This document shows, in pieces, positions 1 to 8,112 of a DNA stretch of 41,291 nt (position 1 is the stretch's first letter; every line of letters begins with the position of its first letter). Source of the DNA: Deltaproteobacteria bacterium (lineage in GTDB: Bacteria > Myxococcota > XYA12-FULL-58-9 > JAFGEK01); assembly GCA_016931625.1 (NCBI GenBank), contig JAFGEK010000073.1, positions 1-41,291 of the forward strand, written 5' to 3'. The notes beneath the pieces were generated by a model that was not told where the DNA came from, did no database searches, and saw only the letters and a program-made list of their open reading frames with translations. Made by a program: the position numbers and the translations under genes.

Positions 1-305
1 CTATTGCAATTAGTCGACTTGCTTTAAAGAAAAAACTTGATCAATGCTAAGGCCTTAAGGCGGTGGTTGTTACTTATACTGACGCATTAATTTATACTAA
101 TGCATTTTTTTTTAATACTGATGCATTTGTTATTTCAACCCACTCCCTTGTAATTTCGACCTTCGGTAAGAAATCATTTATTTGGGTTGATTAAGATCTC
201 TTGTCCCCTTTGACAACCTATGGACTCATGAAGGTTTGCCCATCGGTGTGGTTCGATAAGTCCTACTCGACCCACAAGAACACTATACTTGTAATTACTA
301 GACGC
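1..305. other. Non-coding left edge
   Basis: No convincing gene is seen in these 305 bases on either strand. The only structure I can point to is a set of three imperfect direct repeats at 75-129 (listed separately). There is no clear hairpin-plus-T-run terminator for the leftward LamG coding region that ends at 306. Confidence 0.5.
75..129. repeat. Three imperfect direct repeats
   Basis: The motif WATACTRAYGCATT occurs three times, beginning at about 75, 93 and 114, so spaced 18 and 21 bp, about two helical turns. The last two copies contain the palindrome ATGCAT. This could be an operator array or a decayed element; nothing adjacent identifies a binding protein. Confidence 0.35.
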
Positions 306-818
306 TTAATTATTATATAAATCACTTATATCTGATGCTGAAAGTGCTCGGTTATAGATCCTCACGTCATCCATTTCCCCTATGAAGTAATCTGCAGCTT
401 GCGGTGAAGTGACAGGCATCGTAGCTACTCGGGTGATATCTGATGTAACTGCGGGAGTTCCCAGTAGGTTATCTACTGATACATCCGGTTGACCATTAAT
501 ATAGATAGTCATCGTCCCATTACGATATGTCATGGCTACATGGTACCATTGGTTATGGGTTAATGAAGTTGTCGAGGTTAGATATTCTGGCTTATCAAGC
601 CTAATACCAGCATAAATACGACTATCAGCAGTTAATTGTATAGAAAAAGGATGTATATAATGGCCTTTGCGTATAATGAAACCACCATCAGCATGTGTTT
701 TCACCCAAATTGCAATTGTCAGCTCATTGGTTTCAGAGATTGCAAAGTCATTCTCTCCTAGATCTAAGTAATCCTGGCCATCAAAGAATAATGCACCTTC
801 TTGGTTGTTTAGCCTATC
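306..818 (-). pseudogene. Detached LamG domain (3' part of split lipoprotein gene)
   Basis: This frame encodes a laminin-G/concanavalin-A-like jelly-roll domain of about 170 residues, ending at a TAA at 306. The usual landmarks are visible: an ALFFDGQDYLDLG start strand, ELTIAIWVK, then WYHVAMTYRNGTMTIYINGQ and a C-terminal FIGEMDDVRIYNRALS. Such domains usually bind glycans or form adhesive modules on secreted proteins. An internal GTG at 704 would give 132 residues, but it lies inside the LamG fold, so it is unlikely to be a genuine start. The frame continues to the junction at about 818, where the upstream gene (829-2418) stops after a 16-bp duplication. I read it as the severed C-terminal domain of that lipoprotein. 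Confidence 0.75.
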
Positions 819-850
819 AACGACCGGTTCAGTGCACGACCGGTTCAGTG
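819..850. repeat. 16-bp tandem duplication causing a frameshift
   Basis: Two adjacent 16-bp units, 819-834 and 835-850, match at 15 of 16 positions (the shared core is ACGACCGGTTCAGTG). Sixteen is not a multiple of three, so the second copy shifts the reading frame of the minus-strand lipoprotein gene, which then meets TGA at 829-831. Removing one copy restores an open frame reading GTEPVVDRLNN directly into the LamG domain. Confidence 0.85.
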
Positions 851-2418
851 CCAGAGTCTACCACATTATCGATATTACCTGTGGCGTCATTAATATTACC
901 TGCACTTATTGGTAACCAAACTTGCAGTGCCTCATCCATAGAACATTTATCATACCAACACATATATGATTTATCGTCACACGCAATAGTTTCACAATTA
1001 GCGAGATTAGGACAAAGTGACGCATCAGCTGTAGCGATACAAACACCAGAGTTGCAATGAGAGGATTTGCCACACTCACCAGCAACGCTGCATGTATTGG
1101 CGTCATTTGGAATGTTCTCACAGCCTCCGCCTGAAGCTGCAATGCAGACGTCATCTGTACAGGGGTTGCTATCGTTGCATAGCTGGTTCATTGGCAAATA
1201 TGGGCATTGTTGAGTTTGTGCATTACAGTCTAGCGTACAATCGAGGTCATCAGACGGGCAAGGTATAGGGCCTGCTACACATTTGCCATTATTGCAGGTC
1301 TCACCATTACACCAATTACATTCTTTATCACCTAAGCATTCAGCTTGACTGCAGAATAACTTAGCCCAGAGCACATAAAGACTTTTACCAAAGCGCAGCT
1401 CAGCTTCACTGGTATGTGGATGCCTGCCAGTCGTTTCGTTATATTCTTGACAACAAGTGCGTAAATTTGTGCCTTCAAATACACATTCACAATCTGGATA
1501 ATTCCACCCTTGCTCGGTCTTGAGGCATAGTTCATTAGTAATCAGACTGCGTTCTCTAGTAGAGATAACGTCGGTGTAATCAAAGATAGGTACCATCCCA
1601 TCATAATCTGCAAAAAGCATGGTATTAAAGGCGTTGGCAGTTGTAGTATCTTCATGTCCACCATAATCGCCACAGTAAATATTGCAGGCAAAATAAATAA
1701 AATGAATATAATTGAAATCAGCTCTTAAACCATCAAGCATTTCTGTATAGGCAATATATAACTCATCATAATAGTCGTAATTATCCCCATCGGCTCGCAT
1801 CTCAAGCATGGCAACATCTATATCGTCATAATAATAATCCCTGACAGTACTCTCAAACTCAGGGATGGTTTTCGGTCTTGGCAACTCACAAAGGTTGAGA
1901 ACAATGTTGCTTATGGCAAATGCATTTTCTGGAGGAACATTAGGATCAGAAGAAGTAGAAGAAATGTAAGGAATTTCACTGCCATCACGCAGGTTATATT
2001 GTTTTTTAGATATGTAGTACCTGTCATGATCGAGCAATGCTAATTCAAAAATACCATTAAGAAGATTTTGGCCATATGAACGACTGTGTAAAAGATATTT
2101 CTTGCTGCGAATGATTTCTAGGCATTCATCAGTAATGCTATCAAACTCAGTATTAGTCTCGTGGCCCCCAACATATATACCAGCTGGATAAAATACCGGG
2201 TCATGGTTATCTGGTTTATCATCACCGCCTGAGGTATTGTTATTGCCTGACGGCTCAGTATTTTGATTATTATTATTATTATTATTGCTACTGTTATTAT
2301 TATTTACGTTTTGGCTGCTGGTATCATTATTCGGTTCAGAAACAATGTTGAGAGGCTCATTGCAAGCTGCACAGAATAACGAGCAAAAAACACAAATCTT
2401 TGAAAGCCAGTAGACCAT
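829..2418 (-). CDS. Cysteine-rich lipoprotein, truncated before its LamG domain
   Basis: A 529-residue exported protein. The N-terminus is a short hydrophobic signal with a probable lipobox ending FCAAC (Cys19), followed by an Asn-rich linker encoded by ATT/AAT triplet repeats. The middle region (about 75-360) is not a family I recognise. From about residue 365 a cysteine-rich segment begins, with units of the NPCTDDVC...GGCENIPND type that are frequent in myxobacterial secreted proteins. The start is supported by a GAGGT ribosome site just upstream. The protein ends in VVDSGTEPVVH because a 16-bp tandem duplication introduces a stop; the intact version would be about 695 residues with a C-terminal LamG domain. 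It is the last gene of a leftward three-gene group of secreted proteins and probably sits on the cell surface. Confidence 0.75.
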   Translation of the reverse strand: MVYWLSKICVFCSLFCAACNEPLNIVSEPNNDTSSQNVNNNNSSNNNNNNNQNTEPSGNNNTSGGDDKPDNHDPVFYPAGIYVGGHETNTEFDSITDECLEIIRSKKYLLHSRSYGQNLLNGIFELALLDHDRYYISKKQYNLRDGSEIPYISSTSSDPNVPPENAFAISNIVLNLCELPRPKTIPEFESTVRDYYYDDIDVAMLEMRADGDNYDYYDELYIAYTEMLDGLRADFNYIHFIYFACNIYCGDYGGHEDTTTANAFNTMLFADYDGMVPIFDYTDVISTRERSLITNELCLKTEQGWNYPDCECVFEGTNLRTCCQEYNETTGRHPHTSEAELRFGKSLYVLWAKLFCSQAECLGDKECNWCNGETCNNGKCVAGPIPCPSDDLDCTLDCNAQTQQCPYLPMNQLCNDSNPCTDDVCIAASGGGCENIPNDANTCSVAGECGKSSHCNSGVCIATADASLCPNLANCETIACDDKSYMCWYDKCSMDEALQVWLPISAGNINDATGNIDNVVDSGTEPVVH

Positions 2419-2511
2419 ATCATTACCTCGATATTAACTGAGTTTATTATTATTTGCTTACTCTTTTTAGTATACGTTGCCCTTTCCATACAGTATCTTT
2501 TTTTAACCAAA

Positions 2512-4758
2512 TTATTTAAATAATTGACGAATTAATATTGCAAGCACCACTATTAATGAAAATAAATACCCACTAGCCGCAGCCTGACAACCAGATTGAG
2601 CACTCATAAAGCTTTTCTTTTTATTATTAGATTCTGATTCACTTTGTTCATTATCTGGTATATTATTTTGATTCGGATGATCTACTGCTGGGCCAGTATT
2701 TGCATCATCAGGAAAATCCGGCACGCTGTAACCATCATAGATAGCTTGAGCTACAGCGCTTTTGTTGCCGTTACTGTCAAAGGCGCGAGCGGTAATTATT
2801 TTTGCCGTGGTTTTAAAAGGGACGGTATAAAAATTTGAGTTTTCATCAGGAATACTATCATCTAAAGTATAACGAATCGTTGCAGTTGGCTCAGAACATA
2901 CAATAGTAATTTCTAATGAATCGCTAGCATATACATCCGGCACCGGGCTGATACCCACATATGCGGTATCAATAGGGATAGGATGATTGCCCCCGGGTAG
3001 CTTATAGCGGTAAGTCTCCCACATGTATTTCTCAAATGGGTCAGAAAATTTATATAATTCATTTATAGTTGTTTTCGTGGTTATCCAGGTGGCAAATAAA
3101 TTACCGGTATACTTTACTATTGTATCTTTTATGCTCTGCAAATCTGCCATGCGCCAACGGTCAGCATAAGCGAAAAAAGAAGCATGATTCCATAAAGGTT
3201 CTGCTTTCATCATACGAGCGGCAAGTGCTTGGCCTGACATGTATGGATTAGTACAACAAAGTTTATATTCATAACTATTAGCGTCATGCCCATCTCTTGT
3301 CCAAGTGCTGGGGTAGCGGGTATCTGTCCTTGACTCAAGCTGCGTAATATGGCTTTGAAAGGCTACATTTTCGCCACTCCAGGTAGGAGCAAAATAATAA
3401 TGTTGATCTTCACTGAAGATCGCCCCCGCCAACGTCTGCATATCTTTATCTTCTAACATCATACCGGCAAAAATAATCGGCCACTTGCGACCGCTATGGC
3501 ATCCTCCTATAGCTTGCCACTCAGTACGCGCGCCACTGTTGACGAGACCCCACAAATCAATACCTACTTGAATATAATTTATTAGCAGTCGTTCTTTTTG
3601 CAGTTGTGGATAATTAAGGTGCAGCATTAACGCCGCTTTACTAACAGCCCATACAAACCATTGACCATAAGATGGCATGTGATCATACGGCGCTTCCTTG
3701 CCAAATGGTATATGATCAAGCCAAGGTTGCTGAAATTTACGGATCCATTCTTCGATATCCGGCGCATTATCAGGTAGGGGCAGAGAACTTAAAAGCTCGC
3801 GTTTAAGATTACGAGCTAGATAAACATGACTTTTCGTAGGGTCATTAGCTGGTGGTGGCGCATAAGATGGCCTAAAAGCATCCGGTGGTTGCGGAGTAGC
3901 AACACAGGTAAGTATCGGCGCCGTATCAATGGGCCGGACATAATAACTATAATTTTTTTCTTCCATATTATATTCTGGTTCTAATGGCCGACTCTTAGTA
4001 GAAACCAACGAATCACCCGGATTTAATGTAATAATCGGTTTTTTAAAATTTTCAGGATGATAATAATCTCCTACGAAGCCTAAACGGCTGTCATAAGCTG
4101 CAGTACGGCAACAGGGATTTATCATCGAGCCATTGCGAGCCCACTGATTCGGCCAATCTATTACTTCATTAATATGACATTTACTTAAATAACCTTCTCC
4201 CTCTCGCTTTCCACCTGGTCCTCTTGGGCATTCAATTAATGTCCAACCTGCATCTACAACCTGCTGGCCGAACAACGGTGGAGGATCAATATCTATAATA
4301 GTTGCCTGGCCTACCACATACCAGTCGCCATTGATAAATTTACCAACCGGCATTGGTTTATCAAACGTCCAGGTAACTCCGTATTGTTCTATAATTTGTC
4401 TATTTTCTAACTGTGGGATCTGTATATCCATATCTTGGGTATAAACAGTAGTTGGAATAGGATCTATGTGCGAATAGCCCCAGTCCTCCTGCGCAAAACA
4501 CTTTTGACTTGATAATAGTAAAATAGTAAATGCGAAAGAAAATAATGCTAGATAATATACAAATGAGCCACTTACAGAACTAACTTGTAAGCCTTTTCCT
4601 GCGTCGCTCCCGCGAAAGCGGGAATCTATAATGTACTGTTTTTGCTTTTTGTTATGGATTCCCGCTTGTACGGGAATAGCGTTTTTTCGATTTATTTTTA
4701 AAATTCTATTCAGTATTACAAATGGATTAAGTAAATAACATTTATTATACTGTTTCAT
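2512..4758 (-). CDS. Secreted protein with chitobiase-C-like domain and MYXO-CTERM-like tail
   Basis: A 748-residue exported protein. The hydrophobic signal segment (about residues 68-88, probable cleavage after CFA) lies unusually far from the start because a palindromic repeat (4602-4680) is translated in frame within the N-terminus. The ATG at 4758 has a good AAGGAG site eight bases upstream that overlaps the end of the preceding gene. Residues of roughly 95-600 are an unrecognised domain, helical in its second half, possibly carbohydrate-active, but I see no catalytic signature I can name. About 610-680 resembles the CHB_HEX_C/chitobiase C-terminal fold (ATIRYTLDDSIPDENSNFY). The end is a Ser/Asn/Lys linker, then SGC (Cys724), a transmembrane helix and a basic end, as in MYXO-CTERM sorting signals. 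It is predicted to be anchored at the cell surface. Confidence 0.75.
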   Translation of the reverse strand: MKQYNKCYLLNPFVILNRILKINRKNAIPVQAGIHNKKQKQYIIDSRFRGSDAGKGLQVSSVSGSFVYYLALFSFAFTILLLSSQKCFAQEDWGYSHIDPIPTTVYTQDMDIQIPQLENRQIIEQYGVTWTFDKPMPVGKFINGDWYVVGQATIIDIDPPPLFGQQVVDAGWTLIECPRGPGGKREGEGYLSKCHINEVIDWPNQWARNGSMINPCCRTAAYDSRLGFVGDYYHPENFKKPIITLNPGDSLVSTKSRPLEPEYNMEEKNYSYYVRPIDTAPILTCVATPQPPDAFRPSYAPPPANDPTKSHVYLARNLKRELLSSLPLPDNAPDIEEWIRKFQQPWLDHIPFGKEAPYDHMPSYGQWFVWAVSKAALMLHLNYPQLQKERLLINYIQVGIDLWGLVNSGARTEWQAIGGCHSGRKWPIIFAGMMLEDKDMQTLAGAIFSEDQHYYFAPTWSGENVAFQSHITQLESRTDTRYPSTWTRDGHDANSYEYKLCCTNPYMSGQALAARMMKAEPLWNHASFFAYADRWRMADLQSIKDTIVKYTGNLFATWITTKTTINELYKFSDPFEKYMWETYRYKLPGGNHPIPIDTAYVGISPVPDVYASDSLEITIVCSEPTATIRYTLDDSIPDENSNFYTVPFKTTAKIITARAFDSNGNKSAVAQAIYDGYSVPDFPDDANTGPAVDHPNQNNIPDNEQSESESNNKKKSFMSAQSGCQAAASGYLFSLIVVLAILIRQLFK
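4602..4680. repeat. Paired dRS3-like palindromic repeats inside a coding region
   Basis: Two short hairpins flank a T-rich core. One is TCCCGC-GAAA-GCGGGA at 4608-4623. The other is ATTCCC-8 nt-GGGAAT at 4658-4677, which matches the 6-8-6 layout of neisserial dRS3 repeats. The unit has no stop in the host frame and is translated as IPVQAGIH...DSRFRGSDA, a peptide I recognise as the common translation of this dispersed palindrome. It sits between the start codon and the signal peptide of the secreted-protein gene 2512-4758. Confidence 0.75.
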
Positions 4759-4762
4759 TTGC

Positions 4763-6184
4763 TTACTCCTTGGTTGCTATCTCAAATTTCGAGATAGCCC
4801 CGGCAATACCAAATTTATTAATCGATCTCACTTCAAGATATGTTTCTACTGAATCAAGCTGCCAGAGATAAGACTCCTTATTATATTCAAACCATTCACC
4901 ACCATCTATGCGGATCTGATAGGTTTTTAAATTAGGAGTGAATGTTTTAAAACTTAAGGTGATTGTTGCTGCGTCTTGTATCTCAGCGGTAACTTGTACT
5001 TGTTGCATAGCAAAGTAGGGGTCTTTTGCTGGGTCTTCGGTAGGAATTATTAATGATGATGCTCCAGAAAGCCATTCGGTGGTGTCATCTGAAGCTGAGC
5101 AGATATTTTGAGTACATCTAGTGATAATGCTCCATCCATATTGCGGCAGCTCATTCATAAAATTAGTATTGGGAAGATAGCAATTATTAGCGAATTCCTC
5201 CGCCGGGTAACCATCTTTTTTATAATATTTCTTGTTGGGGTCTTTTAGGTCTTCTGGAAAATCTAGAGTATCTTGAAATTCTCGATATTTATCTGGAGGT
5301 ACTAGTGCTGCTATTGCCGCTGCCCCAACTTCAAGCGCCTTTTGTATTCTTGGCAGTTGATCGTTGAGATATTTTTTTCGATGTTCATAAATAATCAGAT
5401 TGGCGCCATTGGTAGCAAAGAAATCCTGGCGAATCTCATAAGCATTTAGTGGCATACCCTTTAAATTAGTTACATAGACATCCTGCATTGGATCTAACAT
5501 GATCCACTTGCCATATTGATTAGACCATAATTCAGTAACGCTATGCTGTGCAGTAGCTTTAGTATAATAACCTAAGCTAAAAACACTGGGCCGCTTTAAG
5601 GCCACATGGCGACAAATCCAACCCAACGAAGCTGCGGCTGACACCAAAATCTGCACAGCTTGACTACAATTGGCTCGATCACCATTCGCCAACCGCTCAA
5701 GAATAAATAAAGCCCCTGTAGGCACTTCTTTAGGATATTCTGGTTCAGGTGCCCCGTATAATTTAATTTGATGAAACACCCACTCCATAAGTAGTATTTG
5801 CCTTTCAAATTCTGTAGCGCCGGATTGAATTACTTCATCAAGCTTATACTTGGTGCGCAATGTGTGCAGTTTTTCATTTTCAAAGGTGTCAAAGCCGAAC
5901 TGCTCAAACCGCTGTGTATATATATTATCTACATAGGGCTCGACACTTGGTTCGGTGATAGTTAATGTTGCCGTGTTGCCGATAGGTATTGTCTTAATGT
6001 TTTGTATCTGAGTGTCATGCGGCTCATATTCTTCGTATGGTTTTTCTTCTATATTTGGGTCTGATTGAGGTGTATCAGAAGTACTGACTTGTCCTACATT
6101 GCCGCACCCTAGACTGAATATAACGACAAGTATTACACTACTGGGTGCTACTATTAAGGAAAAATTCATTTTGAATTCTCGCAT
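4763..6184 (-). CDS. Transglutaminase-like lipoprotein
   Basis: A 473-residue lipoprotein: a signal peptide ending in the lipobox SLGC (Cys27), an acidic low-complexity linker, then a transglutaminase-like (papain-fold) domain in the range 110-260. The expected Cys-His-Asp triad is visible in order: Cys in DRANCSQAV, His in TAQHSVTELW, and Asp in KWIMLDPMQD. The C-terminal about 80 residues look like an Ig/fibronectin-type beta-sandwich (YQIRIDGGEWFEY). Proteins of this superfamily are often proteases or amidases acting on the envelope, but the substrate here is unknown. An AGGTGA ribosome site precedes the ATG at 6184. It is the first gene of the leftward operon; its TAA is four bases from the start of the next gene. 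A 9-bp inverted repeat lies just upstream. Confidence 0.8.
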   Translation of the reverse strand: MREFKMNFSLIVAPSSVILVVIFSLGCGNVGQVSTSDTPQSDPNIEEKPYEEYEPHDTQIQNIKTIPIGNTATLTITEPSVEPYVDNIYTQRFEQFGFDTFENEKLHTLRTKYKLDEVIQSGATEFERQILLMEWVFHQIKLYGAPEPEYPKEVPTGALFILERLANGDRANCSQAVQILVSAAASLGWICRHVALKRPSVFSLGYYTKATAQHSVTELWSNQYGKWIMLDPMQDVYVTNLKGMPLNAYEIRQDFFATNGANLIIYEHRKKYLNDQLPRIQKALEVGAAAIAALVPPDKYREFQDTLDFPEDLKDPNKKYYKKDGYPAEEFANNCYLPNTNFMNELPQYGWSIITRCTQNICSASDDTTEWLSGASSLIIPTEDPAKDPYFAMQQVQVTAEIQDAATITLSFKTFTPNLKTYQIRIDGGEWFEYNKESYLWQLDSVETYLEVRSINKFGIAGAISKFEIATKE

Positions 6185-6201
6185 AGTTAGACATCACCTA
6201 A

Positions 6202-6224
6202 TAAGAATTCAAATCGAATTCTTA
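6202..6224. promoter_or_regulatory. Perfect 9-bp inverted repeat upstream of the surface operon
   Basis: Arms TAAGAATTC and GAATTCTTA are separated by five bases. The repeat lies about 18 bp upstream of the transglutaminase-like lipoprotein start, where an operator or 5'-UTR hairpin would be expected. No regulator gene is adjacent, so its role is inferred from position and symmetry only. Confidence 0.4.
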
Positions 6225-6701
6225 ACTGCATGCCCGTTAGTTCCAGTTAAGGGATAAAATGTTCAAAAAATGTAAGTTGATATTTATTTGATGAATATTT
6301 TTACGTATTTTCTTTTGATAAAGTTGGGTCTTCTGTTTTCTAATGTGGATCTTCTGTTATTGAAGGAGCACTTGGTCCTGATAAAGTCTGCTCTGTCATT
6401 TCATTGGATAGTGGAAAAACAAGGAGAGTTACAACCCGAAGAAAGCGCAAAAGTCTATGTCATAACTCAGCACTGGTGCCAACTCATAGCCAACAGGATC
6501 ACGTTACGGCACAAGAGCATGTTTCTTACGACAAAACAGGTTCGAGGGTGAGTATCAGACCTCAAATAGGGGTTGTGCTATGCTAGATTTGGCCGTGTTG
6601 GTTTGCGAGGATGACGTTCGGTGCCATTGGCATTATCGAGCGTGGTGCACAAGTGTTCTCTGGATATCTCTTTTCATAGAAGAAGGAATTAGCACATATT
6701 T
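6225..6701. other. Unassigned region between surface operon and TonB fragment
   Basis: About 480 bases with no gene I can support. Short plus-strand open frames at 6288-6551 and 6404-6586 overlap each other, lack ribosome sites and give no recognisable protein. Since the neighbouring TonB receptor fragment ends abruptly at 6702 next to transposon debris, this is probably decayed sequence, though a small RNA or regulatory region cannot be excluded. Confidence 0.4.
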
Positions 6702-7580
6702 TTAAGTTACATCAGGTTGATCGTAGACCAAGAAACTTTGGCTTTCAATATTAGTGGCGATAAACCCACCTATCTTTGAAGCACCTCGCATAATAGCGTT
6801 AATGCTAACCAGCAACATTTTCCACGAATAAGACAAAGCAACCGCACCATAGTCGTACGGTACAATCAGCGATGTCTTTTCTTTTTCGCGTGGCATAAGA
6901 TGGGTATAAGATGCAAGCAGGCTAAAACCATTTATTTCTCTGGTACGCAGCTCAAACTCGAGATCCTGGATAATCGATTCACCACTATTGCGATAGGGTA
7001 GATTGTTTTGTGGTGGCTGTATGAGATTGTCGATCTTAGTGTGGAAAAATGTCATTGTACCTTGAGCATAATCTAAAAACTTTTGTGCATAGCCATCGTC
7101 GCGGTAGTGCTTGACAAAGGCAGCTACTTTTAAAGCATCAAGTTTATTGGCAAGGTTGATAGCAACATAACGATTGTTGAGATCACCACTGGCTACCATT
7201 GAATTGTTACGCTTGCGATTGGTCTTTATATCAATAACTCCTAAAAAGGCATTAGCACCATATAGAGCAGAACCTGGTCCACGAATGATTTCAACCTGCT
7301 CAACATTCTCGATAGCGATGGGATTAATAGCGCCACCAGTAAACATGTCGTTAAGCCGTTGCCCATCAATCAACACTAAGACATAATCATGTTCAGTTGT
7401 ATTGCGACCACGTACCGATATGCGAAACACTCCATTACCATTGTCAGTTGTACCCTGAAACCCAGGAACAAAGTTAAGCAATCGCTCTATAGTACGAACA
7501 CCAAGACGCATAATATCTTTGCGCGTAAAAACCGTTACCGATGAAGGCGCTTCCAAATTCGTTGTTTGCTGCACAAGAAA
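6702..7580 (-). pseudogene. TonB-dependent receptor fragment (plug plus start of barrel)
   Basis: The frame encodes the plug domain of a TonB-dependent outer-membrane receptor: EAPSSVTVFTRKDI, then FRISVRGRNTTEHDYVLVLIDGQ, then VEQVEIIRGPGSALYGANAFLGVIDIKT. About 160 residues of probable beta-barrel strands follow before a TAA at 6702. A complete receptor of this kind is usually 600 residues or more. The open frame runs 5' to 7712, but its first about 45 codons are IS3 DNA read in the wrong frame, so the signal peptide and TonB box are gone. Both ends are missing and no function is expected. The junction with the IS3 remnant falls at about 7563-7580. Confidence 0.8.
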
Positions 7581-7936
7581 TGCCCAATTTACGCAACTCT
7601 CGATAAATGCGAGGGCTTCCATATTTACAATTATGCGCCATATAAATATTGCGTATTTGCACCAATAAAAGCTCATCTTGTTGCTGTCGTTTTTGTTGCA
7701 TACCGTCATCAAGCCATTGGTAATAGCCTGAGCGCGATAGCCGCAAAAAACGGCAGAGCAAGTTAGTTGGGTACCTATTTATCAATTGATGCATCAAGCG
7801 GTGTACCTTACCGATGCAATTTCGCGAAAAAAGTTGTAGCTTTCTTGAGTATCTCACGCTCCATTTTTAGCGTTTTGTTCTCATGGCGAAGCTTCCTAAG
7901 CTCTTCGTCGCGCTCGGTTAGGCGGCCATGACCTGA
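7563..7936 (-). mobile_element. IS3-family insertion sequence remnant (orfA 3' end, orfB 5' end)
   Basis: Two overlapping frames, as in IS3-family elements. The orfA frame (about 7936 to the TAA at 7808) reads GHGRLTERDEELRKLRHENK and ends LKMEREILKKATTFFAKLHR, the typical OrfA leucine-zipper tail. The orfB frame (7857 to about 7563) reads LLCRFLRLSRSGYYQWL and later GSPRIYRELRKLGISCA, the N-terminal HTH_21 region of the DDE transposase. Everything beyond, including the DDE catalytic residues, is missing because the sequence switches to the TonB receptor fragment. The element's 5' end abuts a GC-rich piece of unknown origin. No terminal inverted repeats were identified, and it cannot be active. 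Confidence 0.85.
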
Positions 7937-7942
7937 AAAGAA

Positions 7943-8112
7943 AATCGTCGCTGCAGCGGTGGAGATCGACAAGCTATGCCAGTATGTCCCATCGCTCAGC
8001 CGCAGCTACACAGGCCGCCGTCCCGACCCACCACCCTGGGAGCTGTGCTGGCCGAGGCTTCGCTGGATTCGGGCTTGACAACGGGGGGCCTTCTCATGGA
8101 AGTCGGGATTTA
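7943..8112. other. GC-rich orphan segment
   Basis: About 170 bases whose base composition (visibly well over 55% GC) contrasts sharply with the AT-rich flanks. It lies between the IS3 orfA remnant and the 3' end of the CBM6-like lipoprotein gene. It does not translate to anything I recognise. A 62-codon plus-strand frame (7984-8172) crosses its edge and is probably fortuitous. It is most likely a relic of another mobile element or transferred fragment. Confidence 0.45.

Noticed and set aside
695-1060. Open plus-strand frame of 121 codons
   Set aside because: It is antisense to the lipoprotein/LamG region, whose minus-strand protein has recognisable domains; the plus translation has no family features.
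6288-6586. Two overlapping plus-strand frames of 87 and 60 codons
   Set aside because: No ribosome site, no recognisable protein, and they overlap in different frames next to transposon debris.
7581-7712. N-terminal 45 codons of the TonB receptor frame
   Set aside because: They are IS3 orfB DNA read in another frame; the residues do not form a signal peptide, so I excluded them from the receptor fragment.
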